Source of the DNA: an uncultured Kiritimatiellota bacterium
GTDB taxonomy: Bacteria > Verrucomicrobiota > Kiritimatiellia > RFP12 > UBA1067
DNA length: 22,042 nt
Direction: 5' to 3'
Assembly (NCBI GenBank): GCA_934654805.1
Contig: CAKUGW010000047.1
Coordinates: 1 to 22,042 of the forward strand
In this document: piece after piece, positions 1 through 6,861 of the stretch
How the letters are laid out: each line of letters starts with the position of its first letter
How positions within the stretch are numbered: the stretch's first letter is position 1
Translations under genes and position numbers: made by a program
Notes under the pieces: generated by a model
Told to the model about the DNA's origin: nothing
Database searches by the model: none
Seen by the model: only the letters and a program-made list of their open reading frames with translations

Positions 1-2
1 GC

Positions 3-635
3 GTCGACATGGCCACGCTCGACGAGGCGCGCGACAAGGTGATCTGGGGCCGCGAGCGCAAGTCCGCCGGCTATTCGCAGCGCGAACGAGAGACGACGGC
101 CTGGCACGAGGCGGGCCACGCGCTCCTGCAGGTGCTCCTGCCCGACGCCGACCCGCTCCACAAGGTGACGATCATCCCGCGCGGGCGCGCGCTCGGCGCG
201 ACGATGGCCCTGCCGGAGCGGGACGTCCTCAACCGCACGCGCAAGCACTTCCTCGCGGAGATGCGCCTGTGCTGCGGCGGCCGCATCGCCGAGGAGCTCT
301 TCACCGGCGACGTCTCGACCGGCGCCGCGCAGGACATCGCCCAGGCGACGCAGATCGCGCGCGAGATGATCTGCAAGTACGGCATGAGCGAGAAGTTCGG
401 CTTCCAGGCGTTCATGGAGCCCTCGCAGTTCTCGAACGGCGACCTGCCGCCCGCCTTCAGCGAGGAGACCTCGCGCGAGATCGACGCGGAGGTGAAGCGG
501 CTCATCGACGAGGCGTACGCCGACGCGAAGCGCGTCATCGACGCGCACCGCGACAGGCTGGAGCTCCTGGCGAAGACGCTCATCGAGAAGGAGACGATGG
601 ACGGGCGCGACGTGGAGGCGCTGGTCAATGGCTGA
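3..635 (+). CDS. ftsH: ATP-dependent zinc metalloprotease FtsH, C-terminal part (5' truncated by window)
   Basis: FtsH is a membrane-anchored AAA+ protease that degrades misfolded membrane proteins and short-lived cytosolic regulators. Only the M41 peptidase domain lies in the window; the membrane and AAA+ parts are upstream, and the frame is open to the left edge, so the ATG at 9 is internal. Seen directly: the zinc-binding motif HEAGH (within AWHEAGHALLQ, about 33 residues after position 9) and the downstream stretch STGAAQDIAQAT, whose Asp is the third metal ligand in this family, followed by the usual CKYGMSEKFG segment. The protein ends soon after the helical domain, without a long tail. 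Its stop overlaps the start of cdaA by 8 bp, so the two are very likely translationally coupled. Confidence 0.93.
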   Translation, partial: VDMATLDEARDKVIWGRERKSAGYSQRERETTAWHEAGHALLQVLLPDADPLHKVTIIPRGRALGATMALPERDVLNRTRKHFLAEMRLCCGGRIAEELFTGDVSTGAAQDIAQATQIAREMICKYGMSEKFGFQAFMEPSQFSNGDLPPAFSEETSREIDAEVKRLIDEAYADAKRVIDAHRDRLELLAKTLIEKETMDGRDVEALVNG

Positions 636-1452
636 GTGGATCGACCTGTCGGCGATCGCGCAGATCGCGATCCTCTACCTCGTCATCTACGCGATCCTGA
701 AGCGCGCGCGCGGCTCGCGCTTCGGGCAGGCCCTCATGGGCGTCGGGCTGCTCGCCGCCGCGCTCACCCTCTTCACGTTCGTCTTCCACTTCGCCGTCCT
801 CTCCGTCATCCTCCACAGCCTCCTCGTCTACCTCGCGATCTCGACGGTCGTCATCTTCCAGCCGGAGATCCGGCGCGGCCTCAGCCAGGTCGGCGCGTTC
901 GGCTCGCTGGAGCGGCGCAAGTACCTGACGGACGGCTCGGCGACGCCGGAGCTCGTCGCCGAGGCGATCCTCCACCTCGCCGCGCGCCGGACGGGCGCGC
1001 TGATCGCGTTCGAGCGCGGCATCAGCCTGCGCAGCTACGAGGAGACGGGCGTGCCGCTCCACGCGACGTTCTCGCGCGAGCTGCTGACCTGCATCTTCAC
1101 GCCGCCCCTGCCGCTGCACGACGGCGGCGTCACGGTCCGCGACGGCCGCCTCTCCGCCGCGCACTGCATCTTCCCCGTCTCGAACAACCCCGACCTCATC
1201 GTCAGCGGCATGCGCCACCGCGCCGCCGTCGGCCTCTCGGAGGAGACGGACGCGCTCGTCGTCGTCGTCTCGGAGGAGTCGGGCGCCGTCTCCGTCGCCC
1301 ACAACGGGCGGCTCATCCGCTATCCCGACGCCGCCGCGTGCGCGCCGTCGCTCGTGCGCTGGCTCGCGAAGGCCATGTTCCGCGAGCGCAAGGCCAACCG
1401 TCTGCTCGCGCGCTTCCAGGAACGCTTCATGTCGAGAGGCACCCGCAAATGA
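628..1452 (+). CDS. cdaA: Diadenylate cyclase, CdaA/DacA type (c-di-AMP synthase)
   Basis: This enzyme condenses two ATP into cyclic di-AMP, a second messenger that controls potassium and osmolyte uptake and cell-wall homeostasis. The 274-residue length and architecture match CdaA: about three membrane segments in residues 8-75, then a DisA_N/DAC cyclase domain. Catalytic motifs are visible: LHDGGVTVRDGRLSAAHC near residue 162, equivalent to the DGA motif, and GMRHRAAVGLSEETDALVVVVSEESG near residue 194, which carries the RHR motif. The family normally has DGA and GTRHRAA; here they read DGG and GMRHRAA, both mild changes. The start overlaps the ftsH stop and the stop overlaps the next ATG (ATGA), so it sits inside a tightly coupled ftsH-cdaA-ftsK run. 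Confidence 0.93.
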   Translation: MAEWIDLSAIAQIAILYLVIYAILKRARGSRFGQALMGVGLLAAALTLFTFVFHFAVLSVILHSLLVYLAISTVVIFQPEIRRGLSQVGAFGSLERRKYLTDGSATPELVAEAILHLAARRTGALIAFERGISLRSYEETGVPLHATFSRELLTCIFTPPLPLHDGGVTVRDGRLSAAHCIFPVSNNPDLIVSGMRHRAAVGLSEETDALVVVVSEESGAVSVAHNGRLIRYPDAAACAPSLVRWLAKAMFRERKANRLLARFQERFMSRGTRK

Positions 1453-1598
1453 AACGACTCGAATTCCTGACGGGGAACTGGGGGCTCAAGCTCCTCGCCC
1501 TCGTCCTCGCCATCGTCCTCTACCACGCCGTCAAGCAGGGCGTCGCCGAAGGCGGCGCCCCGGCCCCGAACCATGAACGAACCCTCCAGACTCCCTGA
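1449..1598 (+). CDS. 49-residue single-TM protein resembling only the N-terminal anchor of CdaR/YbbR
   Basis: The product is MKRLEFLTGNWGLKLLALVL followed by AIVLYHAVKQG and a short polar tail. The pattern N-W-G-L-K-L-L-A-L-V-L-A-I-V-L-Y is the usual membrane anchor of CdaR/YbbR-domain proteins, which elsewhere are encoded directly after cdaA and modulate its activity. All extracytoplasmic YbbR domains are missing. The ATG overlaps the cdaA stop (ATGA), and the frame ends 26 bp inside ftsK in a different frame, so it would be translationally coupled at both ends. It could be a retained micro-regulator of CdaA, a decayed cdaR, or just a coupling ORF for ftsK. The CdaR relationship is inferred from position and the short motif only. 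Confidence 0.6.
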   Translation: MKRLEFLTGNWGLKLLALVLAIVLYHAVKQGVAEGGAPAPNHERTLQTP

Positions 1599-4164
1599 CG
1601 GGGCCGAGACGCGGCGCAGCGTCGTCGCCTGGCTCCTCTTCCCGCTCGCGCTCTTCCCGCTGGGCGCGCTCCTCTCCTACGACTGGCGCGCGCGTCCGGA
1701 GCTGTGCGTGCCGCCCGCGCCGTCGCACAACTGGATCGGCGCGCTCGGCGACGGCTTCGCCTACTACGGCTACCTCGTCTTCGGCCTCGCGATCTGGATC
1801 GTCCCGCTCGTCTGCGTCGTCGCCGCGCTCTGCCTCATCCGGGGCCGCCGCATGCGCCCCGGCCGCCGCGAGGCCTGGTTCACGGCCTTCCTCGCGTCCG
1901 TCTCCTGCCTCCTGCAGGTCCTCGGCACGCACGCGAACGGCATCTCCTCCCTCGCCGCGCGCCTCAACCTCGCGGACGCCGGCGGCGCGATCGGCTACCT
2001 GCTGATGACGCGCTGCCTCTCGCCGCTCCTGAGCGACTTCGGCTCGGCCGTCCTCGTCGTCGTCTTCATGGCCCTCTCGCTCGTCGGCGCCGTCGGCGTG
2101 CGCAACCTCGCGGACTTCTTCGCCGCCGTCTTCCGCTGGGCGCTGGGAAAAGGAAGAGGGAAGAAGGAAGACGGAAGATGGGAAAAGGAAGAGGGAGGAA
2201 GTTCGGAGGCTTCGCCCTTCTCTTCTTTGTCGGAGCCGTCGGCCTTAGCCGACGTCGCCGCCGCGAAGGAGGCCGCCCGCCGCCAGCGCGCCGAGGAGAA
2301 GGCGCGCATCCGGCAGGAGAAGCTCGCCGCCAAGGAGGCGCGCCGCGCCGAGAAGGAGGCCGCGAAGCTCGCGAAGTGGGAGGCCAAGCACGGCGGCCGC
2401 GCCGACGCCGACGCGCCGTACCCGCCCGTCCCCCTCGCGCGACAGCCCTTGCCGTCGCCGAAGGCGGCGACTTCAGCCGCCGCGTCGGCCGCCGACGCGG
2501 CCGAGGACAAGGGCCCCTACCTGCTGCCGCCGCTCTCGCTCCTGAACCCGCTCAAGAAGTCGTCCGCCGACCACGGCGACGTCGAGGAGATGACGGCGCG
2601 CCTCATCAACACGCTGAAGATCTTCGGCATCGACGCCTCGCTCGCCTACACGGTGCAGGGCCCCGTCGTCACGAAGTACGCGCTCTACCTCGCGCCCGGC
2701 ATCCGCTACTCGGCCGTCACGAACATCTCCGACAACCTGATGGGCGCCCTGCACGCGAAGTCGCTCCGCATCGAGGCGCCGATCCCCGGCGAGGAGGCGA
2801 TCGGCATCGAGGTGCCGAACCGCGCCCCGGCCGGCATCTCCTTCCGCGAGATCATCGAGTCGGACGCCTGGCGGAACGCCAAGGGCGAGCTGCCGCTCCT
2901 CTTCGGCAAGGACGCCGCCGGCAAGGAGCTCGTCGCCGACCTCGCCTCCATGCCGCACATGCTCGTCGCCGGCGCGACCGGCCAGGGCAAGTCCGTCTGC
3001 CTCAACTCGCTCATCAACGGGTTCCTCATGACGAAGACGCCGGAGCAGCTGAAGCTCATCATGGTCGATCCGAAGTCCGTCGAGTTCACGAGCTACGCCG
3101 CGCTCCCGCACCTCATCGTGCCGATCATCACCGAGAACCAGAAGGTCGTCTTCTCGCTCAAGTGGGCCGTCGCGGAGATGGAGAAGCGCCTGAAGCTCTT
3201 CGCCCGCGCGCGCGTCCGCAACATCTACGACTTCAACCACCGGCCGAGCTTCACGCAGACGGACATGTTCGGCGGCGACACCGCCGTCGGCAGCGACATG
3301 CCGAAGACCGTCCCCTACATCGTCATCATCATCGACGAGGTCGCCGACCTCATGTCACAGTGCTCGAAGGAGGTCTCGCCGCACATCGCGCGCCTGACGG
3401 CCAAGGCCCGCGCCGCCGGCATCCACCTCATCCTCGCGACGCAGCGCCCCGACGCGCGCATCATCACGGGCGCGATCAAGGCGAACATCCCCGGGCGCGT
3501 CGCCTTCAAGACGGCGACCGGCATCGACTCGCGCACGATCCTCGACGCGGGCGGCGCGGAGAACCTGATCGGACGCGGCGACATGCTCTTCAAGTCGAAG
3601 GACGGTCTCCTGGTCCGCGCGCAGGGCGCCTGGATCAGCGACCCGGAGATCGAGCGCATCGTCAAGTTCATCGAGGAGCACTCGACCGTCCAGTTCGACG
3701 ACCGCTTCACGAAGAAGCTCTCGACGATCAAGGAGGCCGAGGAGGACCTCTTCGCCGACCCCGAGGAGGAGGCCGCGAGCGCCAAGGCCTCCGCCGCCGA
3801 GGCGCGCGCGCAGGTCAAGGCCGACGCGGCGGCGGACGACTTCAAGAAGGCCGTCGAGTGCGTCATCAACACGCGCCGCGCCTCGACCTCGCACTTCCAG
3901 CGCCAGCTGGGCTGGGGCTACAACCACGCGGCGAAGATCCTCGACATGCTGACCGAGCGCGGCATCGTCTCGGCCCCGCAGGGCATGGGCCCGCGCCAGA
4001 TCGTCATGTCGCAGGAGGAACTGCTCGCCGTCTTCAACGGCGGCGGCGCAGACGCCGACGGGGCGGACGCCGCGCCGCCCGGCGACGATGCGGCCCTCGG
4101 CGCCGACCTGCCGCCGGCGGACGGCGACCCCGATCTCTTCATTCAGGAGGAACAGACACCATGA
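1573..4164 (+). CDS. ftsK: DNA translocase FtsK/SpoIIIE
   Basis: FtsK pumps chromosomal DNA through the closing septum and coordinates dimer resolution with division. The 863-residue protein has about four N-terminal membrane segments (residues 17-190), a charged, Ala/Lys-rich linker (about 190-325), the motor domain with Walker A GATGQGKS (about residue 467; the family usually has GTTGAGKS) and Walker B IVIIIDEVADLM (about 585), the conserved ATQRPDARIITGAIKANIPGRVAF region split across that core, and a C-terminal winged-helix gamma domain (about 755-825, ending GPRQIVMS) that reads polar DNA motifs. The linker contains a purine-rich 7-bp repeat array read in frame (see 2145-2229). The stop overlaps the next ATG (ATGA). 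The start chosen follows no strong ribosome-binding site; coupling to the upstream small frame is likely. Confidence 0.95.
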   Translation: MNEPSRLPDGAETRRSVVAWLLFPLALFPLGALLSYDWRARPELCVPPAPSHNWIGALGDGFAYYGYLVFGLAIWIVPLVCVVAALCLIRGRRMRPGRREAWFTAFLASVSCLLQVLGTHANGISSLAARLNLADAGGAIGYLLMTRCLSPLLSDFGSAVLVVVFMALSLVGAVGVRNLADFFAAVFRWALGKGRGKKEDGRWEKEEGGSSEASPFSSLSEPSALADVAAAKEAARRQRAEEKARIRQEKLAAKEARRAEKEAAKLAKWEAKHGGRADADAPYPPVPLARQPLPSPKAATSAAASAADAAEDKGPYLLPPLSLLNPLKKSSADHGDVEEMTARLINTLKIFGIDASLAYTVQGPVVTKYALYLAPGIRYSAVTNISDNLMGALHAKSLRIEAPIPGEEAIGIEVPNRAPAGISFREIIESDAWRNAKGELPLLFGKDAAGKELVADLASMPHMLVAGATGQGKSVCLNSLINGFLMTKTPEQLKLIMVDPKSVEFTSYAALPHLIVPIITENQKVVFSLKWAVAEMEKRLKLFARARVRNIYDFNHRPSFTQTDMFGGDTAVGSDMPKTVPYIVIIIDEVADLMSQCSKEVSPHIARLTAKARAAGIHLILATQRPDARIITGAIKANIPGRVAFKTATGIDSRTILDAGGAENLIGRGDMLFKSKDGLLVRAQGAWISDPEIERIVKFIEEHSTVQFDDRFTKKLSTIKEAEEDLFADPEEEAASAKASAAEARAQVKADAAADDFKKAVECVINTRRASTSHFQRQLGWGYNHAAKILDMLTERGIVSAPQGMGPRQIVMSQEELLAVFNGGGADADGADAAPPGDDAALGADLPPADGDPDLFIQEEQTP
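2145..2229 (+). repeat. 7-bp degenerate purine array inside the ftsK linker, followed by a short pyrimidine arm
   Basis: Eight consecutive 7-mers can be laid out without a gap from 2145 to 2200: gggaaaa, ggaagag, ggaagaa, ggaagac, ggaagat, gggaaaa, ggaagag, ggaggaa. A short pyrimidine-rich stretch (2211-2229, cccttct cttcttt) follows in the opposite sense. In the ftsK frame it encodes a Lys/Glu/Gly/Arg-rich segment (GKGRGKKEDGRWEKEEGG) followed by a Ser-rich part ending SLSEPSAL. The composition differs sharply from the GC-rich flanks. Related arrays lie at 11301-11356 and 16487-16626. Confidence 0.85.
2237..2254. repeat. Perfect 7-bp-stem hairpin in ftsK next to the purine array
   Basis: The sequence cgtcggc, loop ctta, gccgacg forms a perfect stem. 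It lies directly after the 7-bp array and is read through in frame (ALADVA). It may be a REP-like companion of the array, or a chance palindrome in GC-rich Ala codons. Confidence 0.5.
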
Positions 4165-4943
4165 CCGAATTCGGAAAGACGCTGCGCGCCGCGCGCGAGG
4201 CCAAGGGCCTCTCCGTCGCCCAGCTCGCGGAAATGACCCACATGACGCCCACGCGCGTCGAGGAACTGGAGACCGAGAACTTCGCCAGCATTCCCGCCGC
4301 CATCTACGGACGCGGCTTCGTGCGCCTCTACTGCGGCGCCGTCGGCCTCGATCCGAAGCCCCTTGCGGACGAGTTCACGGACATCTTCAACGGCAACCGC
4401 GACCCGGAGATCCGCGAACGCGCCCCCGAGCCCGAGCCGATCCCGGCCGCACGGGAAGACCTCGCACAGAGCCTCGGAGACACGGTGCAGGCGCGCGAAG
4501 CCCCCGTTTCCGCCGACGACCTCTTCGCCGAGCCACCCCCGGTCGACAGTCTCCCCCCGAACGCCGCGCCTCCGCAGCCCTGCGCGAACCCGCCCCCCGC
4601 GCCCGAACCGGAGGCCGCGCCGGCCGCCGGGCACGGGCCGACGCTCTCGCGCTACGCCGCGCCGCTGCACGACCGCCCGAAGCTCGCCGTGCCGCCCTCC
4701 GTCTGGCGCCTCGCCCTGCTCGGCTGCGCCGCGCTGCTCGTCCTCTGGACGCTGGCCGTCGGCGTGCGCGCGCTCTACCGCGCGACCGGCGGCGCGCCCG
4801 GCGACATCCCGGAGACCGAAGCGAAACCTGCGGAAGCGGCATCCGACGCGAAGCCCGTCTCGGACGTCAAGCCGTCCGGCCCTGCGCATTCGGCGGCCGA
4901 AGCCAGAACCCCGCAGGCCATTCCCGCCCTCTACATCGACTGA
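4161..4943 (+). CDS. RodZ-like membrane protein with N-terminal HTH, lacking a clear C-terminal domain
   Basis: The first about 70 residues (FGKTLRAAREAKGLSVAQLA, then TRVEELETENF and IYGRGFVRLYCGAVGLDP) are a typical HTH_25 domain of the RodZ family, which tethers MreB to the membrane. A long Pro/Ala/Glu-rich stretch follows, then one membrane segment (about residues 181-203, VWRLALLGCAALLVLWTLAV). After it only about 55 low-complexity residues remain, whereas classical RodZ carries a folded periplasmic beta domain there. The 260-residue protein starts at the ATG overlapping the ftsK stop, with AGGAGG about 10 nt upstream. Position after ftsK fits a cell-shape/division role. It could instead be another membrane-bound HTH protein; the family assignment is good, the exact function less so. 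Confidence 0.75.
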   Translation: MTEFGKTLRAAREAKGLSVAQLAEMTHMTPTRVEELETENFASIPAAIYGRGFVRLYCGAVGLDPKPLADEFTDIFNGNRDPEIRERAPEPEPIPAAREDLAQSLGDTVQAREAPVSADDLFAEPPPVDSLPPNAAPPQPCANPPPAPEPEAAPAAGHGPTLSRYAAPLHDRPKLAVPPSVWRLALLGCAALLVLWTLAVGVRALYRATGGAPGDIPETEAKPAEAASDAKPVSDVKPSGPAHSAAEARTPQAIPALYID

Positions 4944-4946
4944 CGC

Positions 4947-4990
4947 GACGGCGAAGCCGATGCGCGTCTGCCGCCGCATCCGCCGCCGTC
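4947..4990. terminator. Nested hairpin between convergent genes, possible bidirectional terminator
   Basis: gacggcg (4947-4953) pairs with cgccgtc (4984-4990), and inside it gatgcg pairs with cgcatc. It fills the short gap between the rodZ-like gene and the convergent kdsA and touches the kdsA stop. No T-run follows on either side, so intrinsic termination is uncertain. Confidence 0.4.
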
Positions 4991-5807
4991 AGGCGCGCAC
5001 GACCGCGTGGATGGCGAGGAGCTTCTTCCAGAGCGCCGCGACGTCGGCGAAGCGGATCGCGTTCGCCGCGTCGCTCTTCGCGACCTTGGGGTTCACGTGC
5101 GTCTCCATGAAGACGCCGTCGACGCCCGTCGCAACCGCCGCGCGCGCCAGGGCCGGCGCGTACTTGCCGTCGCCGCCCGACCCCGTTCCGAGCCCGCCCG
5201 GACGCTGCACGGAATGCGTCGCGTCCATGATGACCGGGTAGCCGAGCTCGCGCATGACGAGCAGCGAGCGCATGTCGGCGACGAGGTTGTGGTAGCCGAA
5301 GGAGCTGCCGCGCTCGCAGAGCGTGATGCGGCGGTTGCCCGTCGACTCGATCTTGCGGACGACCTGCGCCATGTCCTCCGGCGCCATGAACTGGCCCTTC
5401 TTCACGTTCACGACCGCCCCCGTCTCGCCCGCCGCGACGACGAGATCCGTCTGGCGCGCGAGGAACGCGGGAATCTGGAGGACGTCGCAGACCTCGGCGA
5501 CGGGCTTGCACTGCCACGGCTCATGCACGTCGGTGAGGACGGGCACGTCGAACGCCGAACGTATCTCGGCGAGAATCTCAAGCCCCTTGTCGATGCCGGG
5601 GCCGCGGAACGAATCGACGCTCGTGCGGTTCGCCTTGTCGAAGCTCGCCTTGAAGACGAAGCCGACCTTCAGCTTCTTCGCGAGGGCCGTGAGCCGCTTT
5701 GCGAGGTCAAGCGCCATCGCGCGCGACTCGATCACGCACGGGCCCGCGATGAACGTGAGGCTTCCGTCGCCAAACGCGACGCCCTTATCGACAGAAATTC
5801 TCTTCAT
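4989..5807 (-). CDS. kdsA: 3-deoxy-8-phosphooctulonate synthase (KDO-8-P synthase)
   Basis: KdsA joins phosphoenolpyruvate and arabinose-5-phosphate to give KDO-8-phosphate, the committed precursor of the lipopolysaccharide inner core, in the cytoplasm. The 272-residue product has the family's core motifs: IAGPCVIES near the N-terminus, FKASFDKANRTS, the GPG loop, DVHEP, QIPAFLARQTDL and DATHSVQ, METHVNP near the C-terminus. The Cys in AGPC, together with the His of DATHS, a late Glu and an Asp, corresponds to the metal-dependent class; the metal-independent class (as in E. coli) has Asn at that position. It stands apart from other LPS genes here. It converges on the rodZ-like gene. It is preceded by a promoter-like TATAAT only 7 nt from the ATG and shows no Shine-Dalgarno sequence. 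Confidence 0.96.
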   Translation of the reverse strand: MKRISVDKGVAFGDGSLTFIAGPCVIESRAMALDLAKRLTALAKKLKVGFVFKASFDKANRTSVDSFRGPGIDKGLEILAEIRSAFDVPVLTDVHEPWQCKPVAEVCDVLQIPAFLARQTDLVVAAGETGAVVNVKKGQFMAPEDMAQVVRKIESTGNRRITLCERGSSFGYHNLVADMRSLLVMRELGYPVIMDATHSVQRPGGLGTGSGGDGKYAPALARAAVATGVDGVFMETHVNPKVAKSDAANAIRFADVAALWKKLLAIHAVVRA

Positions 5808-5814
5808 GGCGAAA

Positions 5815-5832
5815 ATTATACCAAAAATGGCG
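5815..5832 (-). promoter_or_regulatory. Promoter-like module CGCCATTTTTGGTATAAT before kdsA
   Basis: Read on the minus strand, TATAAT occupies 5820-5815 and is preceded by GG and a T-run. Its last base is 7 nt from the kdsA ATG, so transcription would begin at or within a base or two of the start codon (leaderless mRNA). The same 18 bases recur at 18900-18917, and a close relative is at 10026-10039. No good -35 is visible. Confidence 0.65.
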
Positions 5833-5853
5833 GAGGAAATGCCACGGGACGCC

Positions 5854-6558
5854 TCAGCCCTGCACGAGCCGGTTCACGGCCTCTGCCGCGAGGGCCATGC
5901 CGAACGCGCACGTGACGGGCATCATCGAGCCCTTGGGGACAGGCCCCGGCACTTGCGGTGCGCGCACGGGCTGCGCCGTCTCGGTCGAGACGGCGCAGTC
6001 GAACCGCGTCGCCGGGAAGCGTCCGAGCCGCCTGAACCGCTGGCGCAGGGCGCGCGCAAGGCCGTCGCCCGCAATTCGGTCGAACCGCCGGAGGACGACC
6101 TTCGTCGGGTCGAGCCGCCGCGCCGCGCCCATTGACGAGAGGATCGGCACGCCCGCCGCCGTCGCCGCGAGAATGAGCTCGGCCTTGCAGTCCACGGAAT
6201 CGATTGCGTCCACGATCAAGTCGAAGTCCGTAATCCGAAGGTCAGGCGTCGTGCCCGGATAGCGTCCGTTGACCGCGACGACGTCGCCGTCGGGGCTGAT
6301 GTCGAGAAGGCGGTCGCGCAACGCCGCGACCTTGGGCCGTCCGAGCGTCTTCGCCGTCGCCGGGCACTGCCGGTTCACGTTCGACGGCACGACGACGTCA
6401 TCGTCGACGAGCGTCAGGTGCCCGACGCCGGTGCGCACGAGCGCCTCGGCGCACCAGCTGCCGACGCCGCCGACGCCGATGACGGCGACGCGCGCGGCGG
6501 CGAGCCGCGCCAGCGCCGCTTCGCCCAGCAGGGCTTCCGTCCGCGAAAGGTCCATCAT
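5854..6558 (-). CDS. tcdA: tRNA threonylcarbamoyladenosine dehydratase (TcdA/CsdL, ThiF/MoeB fold)
   Basis: TcdA is an E1-like ATP-dependent enzyme that cyclises t6A37 in tRNAs to ct6A. Features seen in the 234-residue product: the opening SRTEALLGEAALARLAAARV, the nucleotide-binding VIGVGGVGSWCAEALVRTGVG, the acidic strand TLVDDDVVVPSNVNRQ, the IVDAIDSVDCKAELI segment typical of the TcdA branch, and RFDCAVSTET near the end. The start is the first of two adjacent ATGs, 4 nt after the stop of the HNH gene, with GAGGGG upstream; an open stretch further upstream has no family similarity and was excluded. It is probably co-transcribed with the HNH and ABC-F genes. A different ThiF-family role is possible, but the IDSVxxKxxLI signature favours TcdA. 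Confidence 0.85.
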   Translation of the reverse strand: MMDLSRTEALLGEAALARLAAARVAVIGVGGVGSWCAEALVRTGVGHLTLVDDDVVVPSNVNRQCPATAKTLGRPKVAALRDRLLDISPDGDVVAVNGRYPGTTPDLRITDFDLIVDAIDSVDCKAELILAATAAGVPILSSMGAARRLDPTKVVLRRFDRIAGDGLARALRQRFRRLGRFPATRFDCAVSTETAQPVRAPQVPGPVPKGSMMPVTCAFGMALAAEAVNRLVQG

Positions 6559-6562
6559 CGCC

Positions 6563-6859
6563 TCACCCCTCCGGGAAGAGCCGCGCGAGGATCTGCTCGG
6601 CCGGCGTGTAGGCCTTCTTCTTCGCGTTGCAGTCGACGCAGCACGGCACGCAGTTGCCGCGCGTGGAGCGTCCGCCGCGCGCAACGGGAATCACGTGGTC
6701 GAGCGTCAGGTTCTCCGCCCCGACGTGCCTGTGGCAGTAGTGGCACTCGCCCTTCGCGATCCGGGCCTTCCACCAGTCCGTCTTGCGCAGCGCGCGCGCG
6801 CGTTCGCGCTCCCGCTTCACGTGGACGGGATCCGGATTCAAGTCAAGCCAGTCTTCCAT
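6563..6859 (-). CDS. Small HNH endonuclease-fold protein
   Basis: This 98-residue protein consists of a charged N-terminal helix region (VHVKRERERARALRKTDWW) followed by a compact HNH motif: CHYC, then LTLDHVIPVARGGRSTRGN and CVPCCVDCNAKKK. The Cys pairs would bind a structural zinc, while the D-H and the later N-C positions match the metal-dependent nuclease core. Such stand-alone HNH proteins occur widely as chromosomal genes with poorly known roles (repair, RNA or DNA cleavage). It starts 2 nt after the ABC-F stop and ends 4 nt before tcdA, so it is embedded in a housekeeping operon and not in a restriction or phage locus. Nuclease fold: confident; substrate: unknown. Confidence 0.85.
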   Translation of the reverse strand: MEDWLDLNPDPVHVKRERERARALRKTDWWKARIAKGECHYCHRHVGAENLTLDHVIPVARGGRSTRGNCVPCCVDCNAKKKAYTPAEQILARLFPEG

Positions 6860-6861
6860 TT

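Noticed and set aside
2440..2510. Further REP-like hairpin in ftsK (gtcgcc ... ggcgac followed by gccgcc repeats)
   Set aside because: Ala-rich GC-rich codons make such short palindromes likely by chance; no second identical copy was seen in the window.
1704..4160. Upstream extension of the rodZ-like frame through ftsK
   Set aside because: Arg-rich shadow of ftsK; the HTH domain begins at the ATG at 4161, which has its own ribosome-binding site.
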